Positions 46,097 to 58,010 are shown, counted from the stretch's first letter. The stretch is DNA of 64,000 nt from Solanum dulcamara (GCF_947179165.1 NC_077238.1:60178257-60242256); one strand, 5' to 3'. Notes: generated from the sequence alone by a model not told the origin. Made by a program: numbers and translations.

Positions 46097-48727
46097 CTTT
46101 CCAGCCTTGTTGGTCCAGCTTAATCTTCAATTTGGCTTTTACTATGCATAGATATAGTTATTTTAAAGGTTCTAAAGTTAGGACCACTATAAAAGGGGAC
46201 ATCTCTCTTGATCCTTGCATTCATAGAATAACCATACTAACTCTACATGTTAGGAGTAGATTAGAACTTTTCTTCCTTTTCTTGTTCTTTTTTGATTATG
46301 TAGGCACCTATAGACATGCACCATGTCATCCAACTAGTGGAGGGCCAGTCAAGTTTAATTACTAGTTCAGCAATGGCAAGATGCAACAGTTGATAACTTG
46401 GACTAAGCTTAGGATAGACAAGTATGATGCTGAGCTAAAATAATGGAACCAACCTACTGATATGCAAACTGAGAAGGAGCATACGCAGAAGCTGATTTAA
46501 TTTAGCAATGACAAGTTCCACCTTGCAGATTAGACCACCAAAAGACCTTCACAATTGCAACATGACCTGCAATATGGAAAGAAGAACATGCACAGCCTTG
46601 CTTGTGTTTGGTACAACAGATGCAATATGCAACAATTGACACCTAGAAGTCTGGTTGGAGATGCAAGACTATTGCAAAGACTTTTTTTAGCCTGCAAGAT
46701 ACAAATCCCCCCACCAACATTTTCTAACACATTCTTAGAGAACCTATAATGCTTCATCATCACTAAGAACAAGAGGAATTACAGTCACAACAATTGGTCC
46801 AATACACAGCAAATCTTCATTAGCCACAGCAACCTGGGGAAGTCCTTTTCTGTTTGTATTGGTTTGTGTTTGGTTTTGTTGGATTGTCCTTATGAATTTG
46901 CAGGTACCTAGAGTTATAATATAGTATACACTATTTGTAAGCTTGGGAAAAATCAGCAGCAGCCAACACCACAGCTGCTTCAGTTAAATTTCCAAATAAA
47001 CACAACCAATAATACACATCTCTGTATAACTTCAACCTCTTCTAGTGGAAGTATAACAGCTAAACTTGTAGCTTTCCAGTTATACATCAACAACTTCAAC
47101 AATAATTGGATATGGAAACTCATGAATTAGGAACTATCAACAATATTAAGAACTACACCATTGCTTTTCTTGTGTGTTTCCTTGTTTATTTGTGCAGGTT
47201 TCCAGAGATATAGCCCTCAACAAAGCAATAAGTGGAGCTATAGCCCTCACCAGAAACAACACCCAACTACAACAAAAACTACCAGCAACCACAGCAAACA
47301 AAATAGAATTAAATCTTAGAGAACACAGGTTGTTTGGAAACCAACAACAAGTAACAACCAACAACAACAACTCCAAATGTTTTGGAAGCCATCAATAAGC
47401 AACAGCTCTAGATTCCTTGGTTTATGCAGCAAATGTGGAACTACCCCCTGCCAAACAGTAGAATTTTTCCATACAACTAAACCATTTACTAGGGAGGGCA
47501 AGAGTATAAACTCAAAGCCACAACAGCCTACAAGCTATAATTTCCAATGACATCATCCTCTAATAACAACCTCAGCAGCCAGCAACACACATAAAACTAC
47601 AAGTTTTTGCTTGTTTGTTTGGTTGTTTGGTTGTATAGATACAGGATATGGTAGAAGCCTTATTTGTTTATTTGCTTACTTGACATATAGGCTTGCAACA
47701 ACTCCACCACTACCATCTGTGCTTGTTTTTCTTTACATGTGCAGCTGCAAGTTGATGGACCATCCAACAGCAGCTGAATTCACAACACCTTGGCACACAT
47801 TGAGAAGATAAAAAGATGCAACTCTAACAACTCTAGAAATTTTAGAAATTCAGGAGGCTTATTTGGATGTTTGTTTTATTATTTCTTATTACCTTCGTCC
47901 TTTAGATTTGAAGGAGCTACAAAGACATATACAGCATCTGTGGAGAGCCACAAATACTAAGCAACTGTAACAACAATTTGTAACAGCTTCAAGGGAGAAC
48001 ATATAGGGCTGCAGTAGCACATCCAGAAGTAGTTCACAACCTCAGCATCTTTCAACAACATTCAACAACATAAACCATACCACACCAAAATTCCTCTTGG
48101 GGTTGTAGGATTACAGTAACTCCAAAAATAACATAGCTCAAGAAGTTACAGTGCGAATAGATGATCAGAGACCTTAGTCGAGCGACCCTGAAAAAGCCTG
48201 TCATTTCAATAAGGTACTCTTCTACATCCCCAAACTAGCAGCAGCACAATGCAACTCTTTTGATTGTCTCACTCGCATCATATGGACAAATTTGTTACGA
48301 CAAGCCTAAGAAGGACAACGATGATAAGATCGATCTCAATCCATGGAAATCGGAAGGTTCATATACTTGACCTACTTCAATTTAGCTATATTTTCTAATA
48401 TAGCTTATTTGAATAGGACTAGTGTAGGTTTCTTTCTTGTATTTACATAGAAGGAGAGAGTCTCCCTCATTTATGTTTTTTCTTAGTTGTGTTATATCGA
48501 GAGGAGTCCTCTCATATGTTTATCGCTTTCAATCTAGTATCGAGGATGAGTTGGTCGACCTTAGTACGTTAGCCGACTTATAAACCAACTTAAGGTCAGA
48601 GGTAAGGTTTATATCCCCCTTCATGTATTTTTATAATTTTATTTATGTTAAGGCTTGGGGGTGCAACTCAACTCCTGACTGTGCACGAGAGATGGGAGCC
48701 TCATATAGGGTCTGTTCTCAGAAAAAA
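46097..48727 (+). other. Long 3' region of the LINE
   Basis: 2.6 kb without coding motifs, unusually rich in CAACA/CAGC on this strand. T-rich tracts ending in (C/T)AGG recur near 46300, 46900, 47196, 47630 and 47742; two of these read AGGCACCTA and AGGTACCTA. The last 100 bp (CAACTCAACTCC...GTCTGTTCTCAG) lead into the A run. It could be a true LINE 3' UTR or an acquired segment. Confidence 0.55.
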
Positions 48728-48735
48728 AAGTTACC

Positions 48736-49121
48736 TTTTTCCCTTACTTGTATAAAATTCATTTTTTGAACATAATTGGAATCCATAATCATAATTCAAA
48801 CTTGAAATTAGGGTAATTCTTGTATACCAAGTCAATTTGAGTGCCAACCATGGAAATACTTTGAAAATCATTAAACTTCATAATCGTAGTTCATGTAAAT
48901 CATCATTGAAAATAGCTTCATGCATGGGCATTCATAATTCAGCTTAAAATCATATAATTAATGTAGAATAATCCTTATGATAATTACTAATAATAATTAA
49001 AAACATAATTGAAAGAGCCAAACACAATTTCATCAAAACTATAGTTAGAAAGTAATGGAAATTCAAGAGATTTTTGAGAAAAACCTTGGGACTCCATGGG
49101 TTAAAGGAACCCATGTATCAA
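48736..49121 (-). repeat. 5' LTR of element O, outer part
   Basis: The reverse complement follows 16950-17330 of the family-C solo LTR (ATCCATGGG..C.TTTACCCATG, then GCCCATGCAT.AAGCTATTTT). Cut at 49122 by a family-X LTR; the LTR's first 800 bp are not in the window. Confidence 0.8.
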
Positions 49122-51163
49122 TGTAACGACCCGAATAATTGTTAGATAAGATTAGTATAAAAAAGAAAGAATTTTATTCGACTGGGTCCCACCATCCCGC
49201 CAGAGCGGGATAGTCCCGCCTAAGTGGCATCGCCAGAGCGGGAGGTCGTGGGACTGAACTTAAGTCGCAAAATCTTATTTTCCCCTTCTCTTCCAAATAA
49301 AATTTAGAGTCGAGGGTTTCTGTAAAACCCTCCAAAAAGGCTGCTCTTGACTTGTAGAGAAGAAGAAAGGAAATCTCAAAATTTGGAAGGCTTCAACCGG
49401 TGGAATTCAATCTGATCTTGCCCGTAGAATAGCTGGAACCAATGAATTTAGTAACATTATCTCCCAACAGTTTCTTGGCGCCCAGGTAGGCTAGGCTTCT
49501 CTTTTTTAAGTAGTAAATCTATACCTATTGTGTAGTAAAAAAGGAAACTTATTGGAAAATCTTATAATTAAGTTGTGGTCATGGGTCACGAGCAGAAGTT
49601 CGATTGTGTTAGAGTCTATTTTAAATGTAACTTGGTAAAAAGGAGCTGTAATAATTTGGGAAGTGTGTTGGGTGTGATATTGTTACATAGAGATGGTTAT
49701 TTTATAATGGGCATAGTATTGTGTACAGGGATATAAAACTAAGTAGGGATTGATTATAAACCATAAGGGTTTGGTAGTGTGGGTGTTGGTTTGGTTCCCG
49801 GAGTCATCTTAATGTGTATAATTGTGTTACTTATGACATGCCTAAATGTGTACCGATAAAGGAAATAATTTAGTTCTTATATAAATGATTATTTGTTGGC
49901 TTGTTTGTGATGAACCTATTCTATTGATATAATGTGATCTATTATTGGTATTTTATGGTTGATTTGTATAATTGGATCGGGTGTCATGTTTCGATATATA
50001 TATGAATTGGGTGTTATATTCTGATACATATTTGAATTGGGTATCACATTCTGAAATAATTCTTGGATTGGGTGTCATGTTTCGACACAAATATGACTAG
50101 ATTGGGTCCCTTGAGAAGGCCAAGTATGTGTATGTGCGAATGGTCCCTTGAGAGGACCTAATGATATTTGTAATTGTATGTAATATAAGGTTAGTAGAAA
50201 GTGTGCCACGGATTAAGGACCTATAAACGAACTCTTGAGTTGAGGTGTTGGTTATTAAGAAGTGTGAGAGTGAATAACTTATTGGTGGGTAAGAGAGTAG
50301 GTTGTATGGGTCTTGATATGACATATGTGTTATAAATGCATTCTATACTTATAGGCTTAAAGGTTGAAGTTCTTGTTGATCGGGAGTCTTATCATTAAGA
50401 CTTCAACGAGTAGATGAAGTAGTAGTACCAAAAACTAGGTTGATTAGAAAGTGTGGGTGTGGTAGGGCTAGGCCTTGTGTCTTGATACAGTTGGTCTAAT
50501 ACCAGTGATGGTTGGATGGAACCATTTACTGGCTAAGGTTGCTAGATGAACACTGTTAGTTGATTGAGCAATTATAAGGTATGGATCATAACCCACAGGT
50601 CTTAAGCTGTAACTAGGGCGGTAGTGGAGCTCTGAAGTTTGGAGGGGTGAACACCTTAGGTGGGAGTGAGTGTACTTATTTGGTTGGGGTAGATAAGTGA
50701 TAAACTTAATTATTATGATATCTCTTATTTTTATGTTTATATATTATACGGTGGGTATTAGATTGAACGATGATGCCTATCAGTATGTGTTGTTTGTATT
50801 GATACTACTCTTTTAATGCCATTTGGCACAGTCTGGTTACAGGGCCAGTTACGTCTCTTAGGTGAAGACGAAGGCGATCCTCTAACATCTTTATTTTTAC
50901 TTTCTGTTAGTTGAAGTTGGGTCATTGGTCTTTTTTTTTTTTTACTCATAGCAACTCGTATACCTATTTTAGATTAGTATCCATGGGGGGTTTTATGTGT
51001 TATTCTTATACAAGTGCATTACTTCAGATTTTTATAAACTTTTGGCTTAGTTACTCAGGTTGTTGATTTAAATTCTGCAATGTTTTTATAAAAGGGGTTA
51101 AGGGTTCTCTTGCTTAGGTCATAGAGTATATGCCCGCACGACCCAGTGGGTTGGGTCATGAAA
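49122..51163 (+). repeat. Family-X LTR, third copy
   Basis: Starts TGTAACGACCCGAATAATTG and ends GGTCATGAAA, 3 bp before a PBS. GC-rich dyads CCCGCCAGAGCGGG at 49196-49245 in U3. GTGTCATGTTTCGACAC-type tandem repeats at 49970-50100 as in LTRs A and B. This would be the 5' LTR of a second X element whose body continues to at least 52153 and beyond 63027. Confidence 0.8.
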
Positions 51164-51166
51164 ATT

Positions 51167-51178
51167 TGGTATCAGAGC
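51167..51178 (+). other. PBS of second family-X element
   Basis: TGGTATCAGAGC, an exact match to the iMet site. Confidence 0.9.
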
Positions 51179-52091
51179 CCAGATTGCCCAGGTTACCAAT
51201 CTACCAGTACAAGTTCAAGTATGGAATTGACTCTTGCGAATTGATGTGTTGATGTCCACATCTAATCTTTAGGAAGCTATGAAGCATTTTAGGAAGTAGT
51301 TTTATTCCTTCTCTCTTATTCGTGCAGTCTGTCGCTTATGGTATGGGTTGAGTTAAATTGGTATCTCTGAATTTGAATTGGTATCTCAACGAGGTAAATT
51401 GGATATCGTTGTTGCAGCTGAAGGAACACAAGTAAGGAAATTAGAACCAAGAAGGTTCCAATTGGTATCTTACCTTAGTGGCAAAGAGAATGCATAGATG
51501 ATCAACTAATGGTCATCCATGAAGTGAACTAAATTACTTTACTTGCTTGAGTTATGTAGCCGAATAATTGATTATGTGCATATGGACTCCTGATTTAAAG
51601 TGTGAAACACCTTACCGGCTCGCTGAAATTGTGTCATATATGTTTGATAGTAATTTTGAGGGCTTGATTCCAAAAAAGAGTCATAAGTGAATTATGTGCA
51701 TTGAATTGTGTAAGACCCAAGACTATTAAGGGATGAGTTCTAATGTGCTGAATGATAAATTCATGTGAGGGAAGGTGGCATGTAAATGGTGCATGGACTT
51801 ACCATTTATGCTACTTGGTAAGGGAATTTAACCAGTGGGGACTATGGAGAAACTCTGGTTTCAAGGCAGTCGGAACTTGGTTAGAAATTAGGTGAGGAAA
51901 AGATCTAGTGTTGTACATTAGTCTAATGGTGATCATGAAAGACCCTTAGCATATTTAGTAATTAAGCTAAAACAAGGTATTGTTGTATTGTGTCTGTCTG
52001 ATATAATGGATTGAACCATTAGCTTGAGTTAATAAGAACTTGATGTTGCAAGCTGTTTTTTGAAAAGATGTCGTATTTATCTTGATGTCTT
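51179..52091 (+). other. Non-coding internal region of second family-X element
   Basis: Shares its first 350 bp with 12783-13130. No coding motif. Also contains TTATGTGCA repeats like those at 13168-13305. Confidence 0.6.
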
Positions 52092-52142
52092 TGGTCTAAT
52101 GGGGAGCGATAATCTCCTAGATGTGGTGCTAGGTTCGACTCT
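52092..52142 (+). promoter_or_regulatory. tRNA-like pol III A box and B box (SINE-head candidate)
   Basis: TGGTCTAATGGG at 52092 fits an A box and GGTTCGACTCT at 52132 fits a B box. The 40-bp spacing between their starts is close to that in tRNA genes. No convincing cloverleaf stems form, so a tRNA-derived SINE head is more likely than a tRNA gene. Element D is inserted 11 bp after the B box. Confidence 0.45.
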
Positions 52143-52504
52143 GGGACAGTTCATGTAACACCCCACGCTTTTAAAACTCAGAATGTCTCATAAGTTCCTT
52201 AGACATTATCATGTGAGCCGGATATGCTACGATGCCATCAAATGACTCCAAGGAGGGGAGGATGTGATACCCCGTAGTAGAGAAGGTTGGAAGTGGAATT
52301 ATAAGAATCCGGAAGGAATTGGAGGCCAAGTAACGAGTTGTAGAACTCGATGTACCTACGTAAGTTGTTAATGTAAAAGTTTTATATACTTGAGCTACTA
52401 GAGGACATGCCAAGCCTGCGTAGAATGGATTACATAGGCTCTTAAAATAAAGAGAGATAACGAACCTACGAGAGGGAGGAAAGACTAGTTTTCGAACTTA
52501 CGAA

Positions 52505-52600
52505 AGTAAAGCAAGCAGCTGACAAGCAAGCACCTCAAGCAAGTAGGTGACAAGCAAGCACATCAAGCACGCAGGTGACAAGCAAGCAGGTGACTCACCT
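52505..52600 (+). repeat. AAGCAGGTGACA minisatellite in D LTR
   Basis: Degenerate repeats of GCAAGCAGGTGACAAGCAAGC type, about four to five units. The homologous array in the 3' LTR is at 60299-60390. Confidence 0.8.
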
Positions 52601-52720
52601 TCCTGCTTGGGGGGTAGACCCCGCTACCACGTGGCGATGTGTGATAGGCCACATGAACCTAAGTGGCAGCCACATGTCACCCCAAGGGACTTCCACATGG
52701 CACCTTCTAAAAAGGGTGGA

Positions 52721-52728
52721 TATATATG
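52721..52728 (+). promoter_or_regulatory. TATA box of D LTR
   Basis: TATATATG within AAAAGGGTGGATATATATG, conserved at 60502 in the 3' LTR. Confidence 0.5.
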
Positions 52729-55247
52729 TTAATGACTCTTAATTCATTATGTATCCAAAAAATCAGTCAAAACATAGAGAGGAAACATGAGAGAAAGAGA
52801 GTACCTACGGCAGCTTTGGTTTGAAAGAATTAAGGGTGAGTTCTTCATTATTCTTCCGTGAATTAATTATCTACGGTGTTCCTCAAGCATGTGGAGATGT
52901 ATATATGTATATATATGTATATTATGATGACTAAGAAGTCATTTCTTCAGCTGTACGCTTGGAAAAGTTGGACGGAAATGTGAGAGGAAGAAGAGAGGAG
53001 GGCTACGGCCTAGGGGCTGCCAAGGTACGCCTCCGAGATTTGATCTGTAAATAAATTATCTAAGGTATACTACAATGAATTTAGGGTGCTAATAACATAA
53101 ATTTACTGCTTGGGTCAGCAAGAAAGTCATACAAACAGCCCGCCCAATTTCAGCGCATTTGAAGAAGTTCTGAGTTGCGATTTGACAATTTCGGCCAATT
53201 TTGGATAAGGTTTCTCCTTTTAATTTGGACTTTATGGTGTTGTTATAGAGTGTGTTACATGACCTATAGGTGGCTGGAAATGTGAAAGTGGCATAGAAAC
53301 ACTTGACGTTCAGAATAAACTAAATTGGAGTCGCTATAGTTGAATTGTCGTCAAAGTAAAGTGTTGTTCTTGTGAGGTGCTGCTGCAGGGGTATGGCTGG
53401 TTGTTGCAGGGTCTAAATATGCTCTAAATTAGGTAGGGTATCTGATGGTTTCAGACACATGACCCCCCCGCTTCGTACGGTTAAAGGTTTTGCCAAATGA
53501 AAACTAGAAACCCTATTTTGATATCGTATTTTTGAAAGAGTCGTTTGGAGTTTATGTTGTATATTGTTGGTGTGAATTGCGTAAACATATGTTGCAGGTT
53601 TTTGTTGTTGGTTGTCTGTAGTGTTTAGGGGCCTAATTGTAAATTTGGATAGGGCACATTATAGGGGAGGTGCTGCCCAATTTTCGTTAACACCTTGACT
53701 AGTTAAGGAACTATTCAAGAAGGCGAGCGAAGGGATGAATGCTATGAATACTCGTGTCTAGTCTAAGTTGCTGAAAAGTCTAAGGTTTTTAACACTTGCA
53801 TTACTTCCATGTTAAATAGGTTTCGAGGACAACGACGTGAACACGATTAAGGGGATTCCATAAGAGGTATATGAAGCTTCTCTTTGTATGTTTTTGGTAT
53901 AGGTATGTAAATCCTATCTTTTCTCTTTTGGCATGTCATAGATGTAAGCAGGATATGATATGAGCTTTGGGGGTAATTCCATTCCCAGGTTCTGAATATG
54001 ACTTCAGGACCCTCACTCACTTTTGAATGATTAAACTTTAAAGTAGTAAGCTGCTATCTTCGAGTCTTCTATATGACTGTATAACAATTGATTCGACTAA
54101 GCTCTTGTTTGTAAAAAAGAAAGGCTCTAAGATAACTAATGCTCAGACTGCTATAAGATATTTCACATTGGTATATGTCTAAGATTTCCAAAAACTCCTT
54201 TTTACATAGTCCTTAGTGACAGTTAGAGAGTATACATCAGATACCTTCTGCCCTAATCCCCAGGTGATGGTTCACTTGATGACTTCATTGAGTCTCTGAT
54301 ACTGATTTAAACTGTGTTTTGTTTCTCACTACTCTACTCGTGTATACTGTAACACTTCTTCTTCGAGTCCCAGGCCGGTTATCAGATTCGTGCAATTCAC
54401 TGCATTTTTTGCTGAGTCCCTCGCTAGAGGGCCGGCATCCGTATGTATATATATAATGATGATGTGTTATAATAAGGTGACGATGGCACGGGGCCTTATA
54501 CTGATACTATGATGATGTATTGTAATAAGGTGACGATGGAATGGGGCCTGATACTGATACTACAAATATGATTCACCGGATCCCTAATAGGGCCGGCTAT
54601 ATTGAAAGTTTGAGCATGCATGATTTTACTTTTCCAAGTACCGGTTTCTGATTTGACATTTTATCCCCTGCTTCTCTACTTCAGATATGCTTCCAGTTGT
54701 ATCATCTTATGTTTTACATACTTAGTACATATGTCGTACTGACCCCCTTTCTCGGGGGGCTGCGTTCATGCCCGCAGGTACAGATACAGGTTTTGGGAGT
54801 CCGTCAGCTTAGGATTCTATGCAGCTCAGTTGGAAGAGGCTCCATTGTATCGGGCCTAGTTTTTGATACTATCCACTGATGTATAACATTTTTTTGTCCA
54901 TTCGGGGGTACGGCGGGGGCCCTATCCCGCCATATGTTGTCGTTAATATTTTTAGAGGTTTGCAGACATGTATATGTGGGTTGTGTATGTCAGGTTGATT
55001 CAGTTGGGTCTACATGATATATGATATATGTTATTATGTTATGGCAGCCTTGTCGTCTTGCGTGCCCTATCATGTTGTGATACAAACGAAAAAGGCTACA
55101 GGTTTATGAAAATGTTATCGCCCAGTGGGGCTCTGTTATATGATATTATTTTATTTACAGTTCAATTTGACTGCATTTGATAGATATGTATACGGGGGTC
55201 CAGGTCGGACCCCAGTCGCGGCCTACGGGGTTGGGTCGTGACAGAAG

Positions 55248-55259
55248 TGGTATCAGAGC
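55248..55259 (+). other. PBS of element D
   Basis: TGGTATCAGAGC, 4 bp after the LTR end. Exact iMet match. Confidence 0.95.
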
Positions 55260-57466
55260 AATTCGTCCTTGGATTGTCTGCAGACCGTGTCTAGTAGAGT
55301 CTTGATTATCGATGTATTGCGCGCCACATCTATAAATAGGAAGCTACAGGATATTTAGGGTGTTACCTTTCTTCTACATCTGAGATCATATTATAGATCC
55401 GAGTCATAGGAAAATTCCTTATACTAACCTTGGATCTTAACAGAAGGAAGACATCAACCAAAGGAAATAATTGACGACATGGGATGTCACGAAGCATGCG
55501 GGTAAGTAAAGTAATGGCACGAAGGATATCTATCTGTTTGAGTAAGGTATGGAAGTAATATTCGAATATAAAGTCGAGACCTGAAAGGAAAGCAGACAAG
55601 AAGTGCAATAGATGCAGTTTGAAGTTGGGCATATAAGGTAAGTCCAATACTTTTTTATATTATTGTTGACGTTGAAAGCCCTGTGTTGTTGCGATATGCG
55701 ATGACATTTGGAAGCCCTGTGCAGCTGTGATATGATATGTATATATATATGTTGGCCCTGTGAGGCATTGTTGGTATTTTCTGCGTATAGGTTTTGGGAT
55801 AGTAAGAAGTGTAGAGGAAACTCTGCCGAAATTTTCCCAATACAAGAAGGAGGGCATAAAACATAGTTTATAACATATCTTGGAAGTTGATACCAAGTAC
55901 CCCCATTATGGTTAACTAAAGCCGTAAGAGGTACCCTTCAGGTCATCCATAAGGGGTACCCTTTTCACTCGGGGAAGTTTATTACGGAGAAACAAAAGTC
56001 TGTCTGAGTAGTACAGTTCAGACCACAGTATCTCCAGCTGTAACTATGATGTAGAGAAAAAAAAGAAGCTCAGGTTGAAGGGTAAGGTGTCTAGTAATTG
56101 AACTTCACTCTTTTTGAAAGTCCCAAGCCCTCAATTCCTATCGTAAATTAGACGAGTTGTTCATAACTTGAGGATAAACCCTGAAGGAGACCAGGTCGGG
56201 CAAGTATTAAAAGGGAAGTACTGTGATGTTTAAGAGGTTTTGGTTTCTTCCAACAATGGTTGGAAAATGGTTCACGATAACAGTTTATAGTTCTCCACCG
56301 AGTAATTGGGAAAAGAACTTCTAACAAAAGCACCTCAAAGAGATGTCAGGAACAGAACACGAATACGAATTAAAAGGGGATATGTAAGTATGAATTGAAC
56401 AGTGCGATACGAGTATGTAGGGACAAAGTGGAACCACTAGTAAGATGCACTTAGTATGCGTTGACTAAGTTAAAGGCCTGCGTTGAGAACGCAGTAAGAG
56501 CATGGGGCTTAAGATACAAAAAAAATGATGCGTATACACAACGTCACCCCAGAAATAGTAGAACCCTTAAGGAACGAGGATGGAAAACTTAAGGAACAAA
56601 TGGCGCAACTTCTATTCGCCCTAAGAAGCAAAGGATATAGGTTGGGATAAAGCTACTACTTCAAGAAAACCTTAAATAGTTATCGTCGGAATACTAGCAC
56701 TAACTAATTGGAATTGGAACGACTACAGGTGCAAAGTAATTCTGGGAAAAGGAAAAGTAGAAGGTGGCCTTGGATGAGTTATTCCTTGGGTCACATTATT
56801 CAAGTACCGATTAGTAGACAAAACATCACATTAAATATGGAAAGGTTCTCTTCGCTTTGTAATTTAGCCACGGCTCCGTACACGGATAGTTCGATTATAA
56901 AATATGAAGATAGACGGAGACATGATGCAGTACCAAGTAGATTGGAGGAAGAGATTGGGCGAAATTGATACTGGAAAAAGAGACATAGAGCAAGGTACAA
57001 GTAGATAAAAGTACGAGTACCCTCTAAAGGGGGGAAGTTAATAAGAAAATGGCAAAGGTAGGAGGAGGCAATTGATATAGCAATATATGTGAGATAGACG
57101 TCTAAACTTCAATAAGATATCTTGCTGAACCAAGTTAGAAAGGTCTAGAAGCTACCAATAATTGGATGGAAACCAGAATGCTACATAAGGTAGTATTAAG
57201 AAGTTTCCAACAAGACCCAGAACAACATGACACTAGAAGGCGGCTGCATATAAAAAAAGAAGAACGTACCAATGAAAGGATATCGAATAATTCAAGAGAC
57301 ACTACGAAGGATAATGACAGCATACTAGACCAAAAGCCAAAACATTGGTTATATAGTTAGTCGCAAATGATGTTGCGATAGATAAATAACCGAAGAAAAA
57401 GGAATAGAAAGCCTCCTGTGGTAGAAAATGAGGGGAACACAAAATGAATAGAGGATAGTGGAGCTA
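55260..57466 (+). other. Leader and non-coding internal region of element D
   Basis: The first 100 bp ('GTGTCTAGTAGAGTCTT', 'GGAAGCTACAGGATATTTAGG') match the leader of element H at 9226-9300. After that no gag is found; short repeats (GAAGCCCTGTG at 55675 and 55712, GGCCCTGTGAGG at 55754) and purine-rich sequence follow. The short minus-strand frames here show no domain. Confidence 0.6.
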
Positions 57467-58010
57467 AAGGTCTACGCCGATACTGGATGCAAGATAACAG
57501 ATGAAAGGACAGGGCAAAACATAAAGACTCGCGAGACAACGTTGAGGTAAATCTGGAGCTAAGTTGAGTGCCCCACACATTATGGCAAGGATGACAATGA
57601 AACGCGAAACGAAGAATTCCCAGGGAGGTCACCCATCCCAGTATTACTCTCACCCCAGCACGCTTAACCTCAAAATTCTGATGGAACTTAATGCGTTAGT
57701 GCTGGTATGATCACGCGAGATGGAAGAATCAGAACTAGCGGTGGAGGAACGACATGAGATTATGTTCCTGGAATACTATATGTTACGTTAAGGGTATTGT
57801 AAAAAGGATTTAAGCAAGACAAGAAGGATTAGCTAACTGCTAACTGATGACGCACTCAAATGCCACAGCTCTTCAACATAGAACTAGTTAATGAGAGGAA
57901 AACTACAGAATGACTATATGGGCTAGTGGGCGAGGGAATTTCGACACCACTTGGCAGCCAACTCTGAGGGAGAAAAAGCAAAACCCAAAAGGTAAGGGTA
58001 CCAGCTGATG
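57467..58010 (+). repeat. Internal duplication, unit 1 (contains 5S-like sequence)
   Basis: Starts AAAGGTCTACGCCGATACTGGATG and aligns with unit 2 at 58366. Shared blocks: AGGGCAAAACAT, GACTCGCGAG, GGATTTAAG near 57800 and AGCCAACTCTGAGG near 57957. About 120 extra bases here are the 5S-like segment. Confidence 0.65.
57602..57718 (-). pseudogene. 5S rRNA-like sequence inside element D
   Basis: The minus strand reads GATCATACCAGCACTAA, then CCATCAGAA, GGTTAAGCGTGCT (A-box region), GAGAGTAATACT and GGATGGGTGACCTCC (C-box region), in the order of plant 5S rRNA. Nearly the full 118-120 nt length is present at roughly 80 percent identity to a remembered plant consensus. Differences cluster in nucleotides 25-50 and at both ends. 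The internal promoter boxes are the best preserved part. Orientation is opposite to the retrotransposon. No T-run terminator follows. It is not a functional rRNA gene. Confidence 0.85.

Larger units (their letters stand above)
40915..48727 (+). mobile_element. L1-type LINE, 5'-truncated, with RNase H
   Basis: Plus strand: end of ORF1, then ORF2 with apurinic-type endonuclease, RT and RNase H, then a long 3' region ending in an 8-base A run (48722-48729). Candidate TSD AGGTCACC (40907-40914) and AAGTTACC (48728-48735), six of eight identical. The flanks together restore the family-C LTR of element O. It begins inside ORF1 without its zinc-knuckle part, so it is 5'-truncated, as is usual for target-primed insertions. 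Confidence 0.85.
26793..49121 (-). mobile_element. Element O, Ty3/Gypsy, minus strand, host of N and a LINE
   Basis: Reading right to left: LTR (48736-49121 and 39877-40906, split by the LINE), PBS 39861-39872, gag start 39660, gag interrupted at 39380/30797 by element N, the rest of gag, protease, RT-RNase H, and integrase ending at 26793. The last part of integrase and the 3' LTR are lost. The outer end of its 5' LTR is cut at 49122 by a family-X LTR. Confidence 0.8.
52154..55243 (+). repeat. 5' LTR of element D
   Basis: TGTAACACCCCACGC...GGGTCGTGACA. Contains the AAGCAGGTGACAAGC minisatellite (52505-52600), TATA at 52721 and a 55-60-bp tandem duplication at 54450-54570 (GGTGACGATGG...GATACTGATACTA). 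Confidence 0.92.

Noticed and set aside
46530..47501. Frames of 60-80 codons on both strands in the LINE tail
   Set aside because: Low-complexity CAACA/TTGTTG composition opens frames by chance; no domain or conserved start.
52085..52150. tRNA gene
   Set aside because: A and B boxes fit but the acceptor and anticodon stems do not pair; a SINE head or chance match is more likely.
57600..57720. Functional 5S rRNA gene
   Set aside because: About one base in five differs from the plant consensus, both ends are altered, no T-run terminator follows, and it is a single copy inside a retrotransposon.
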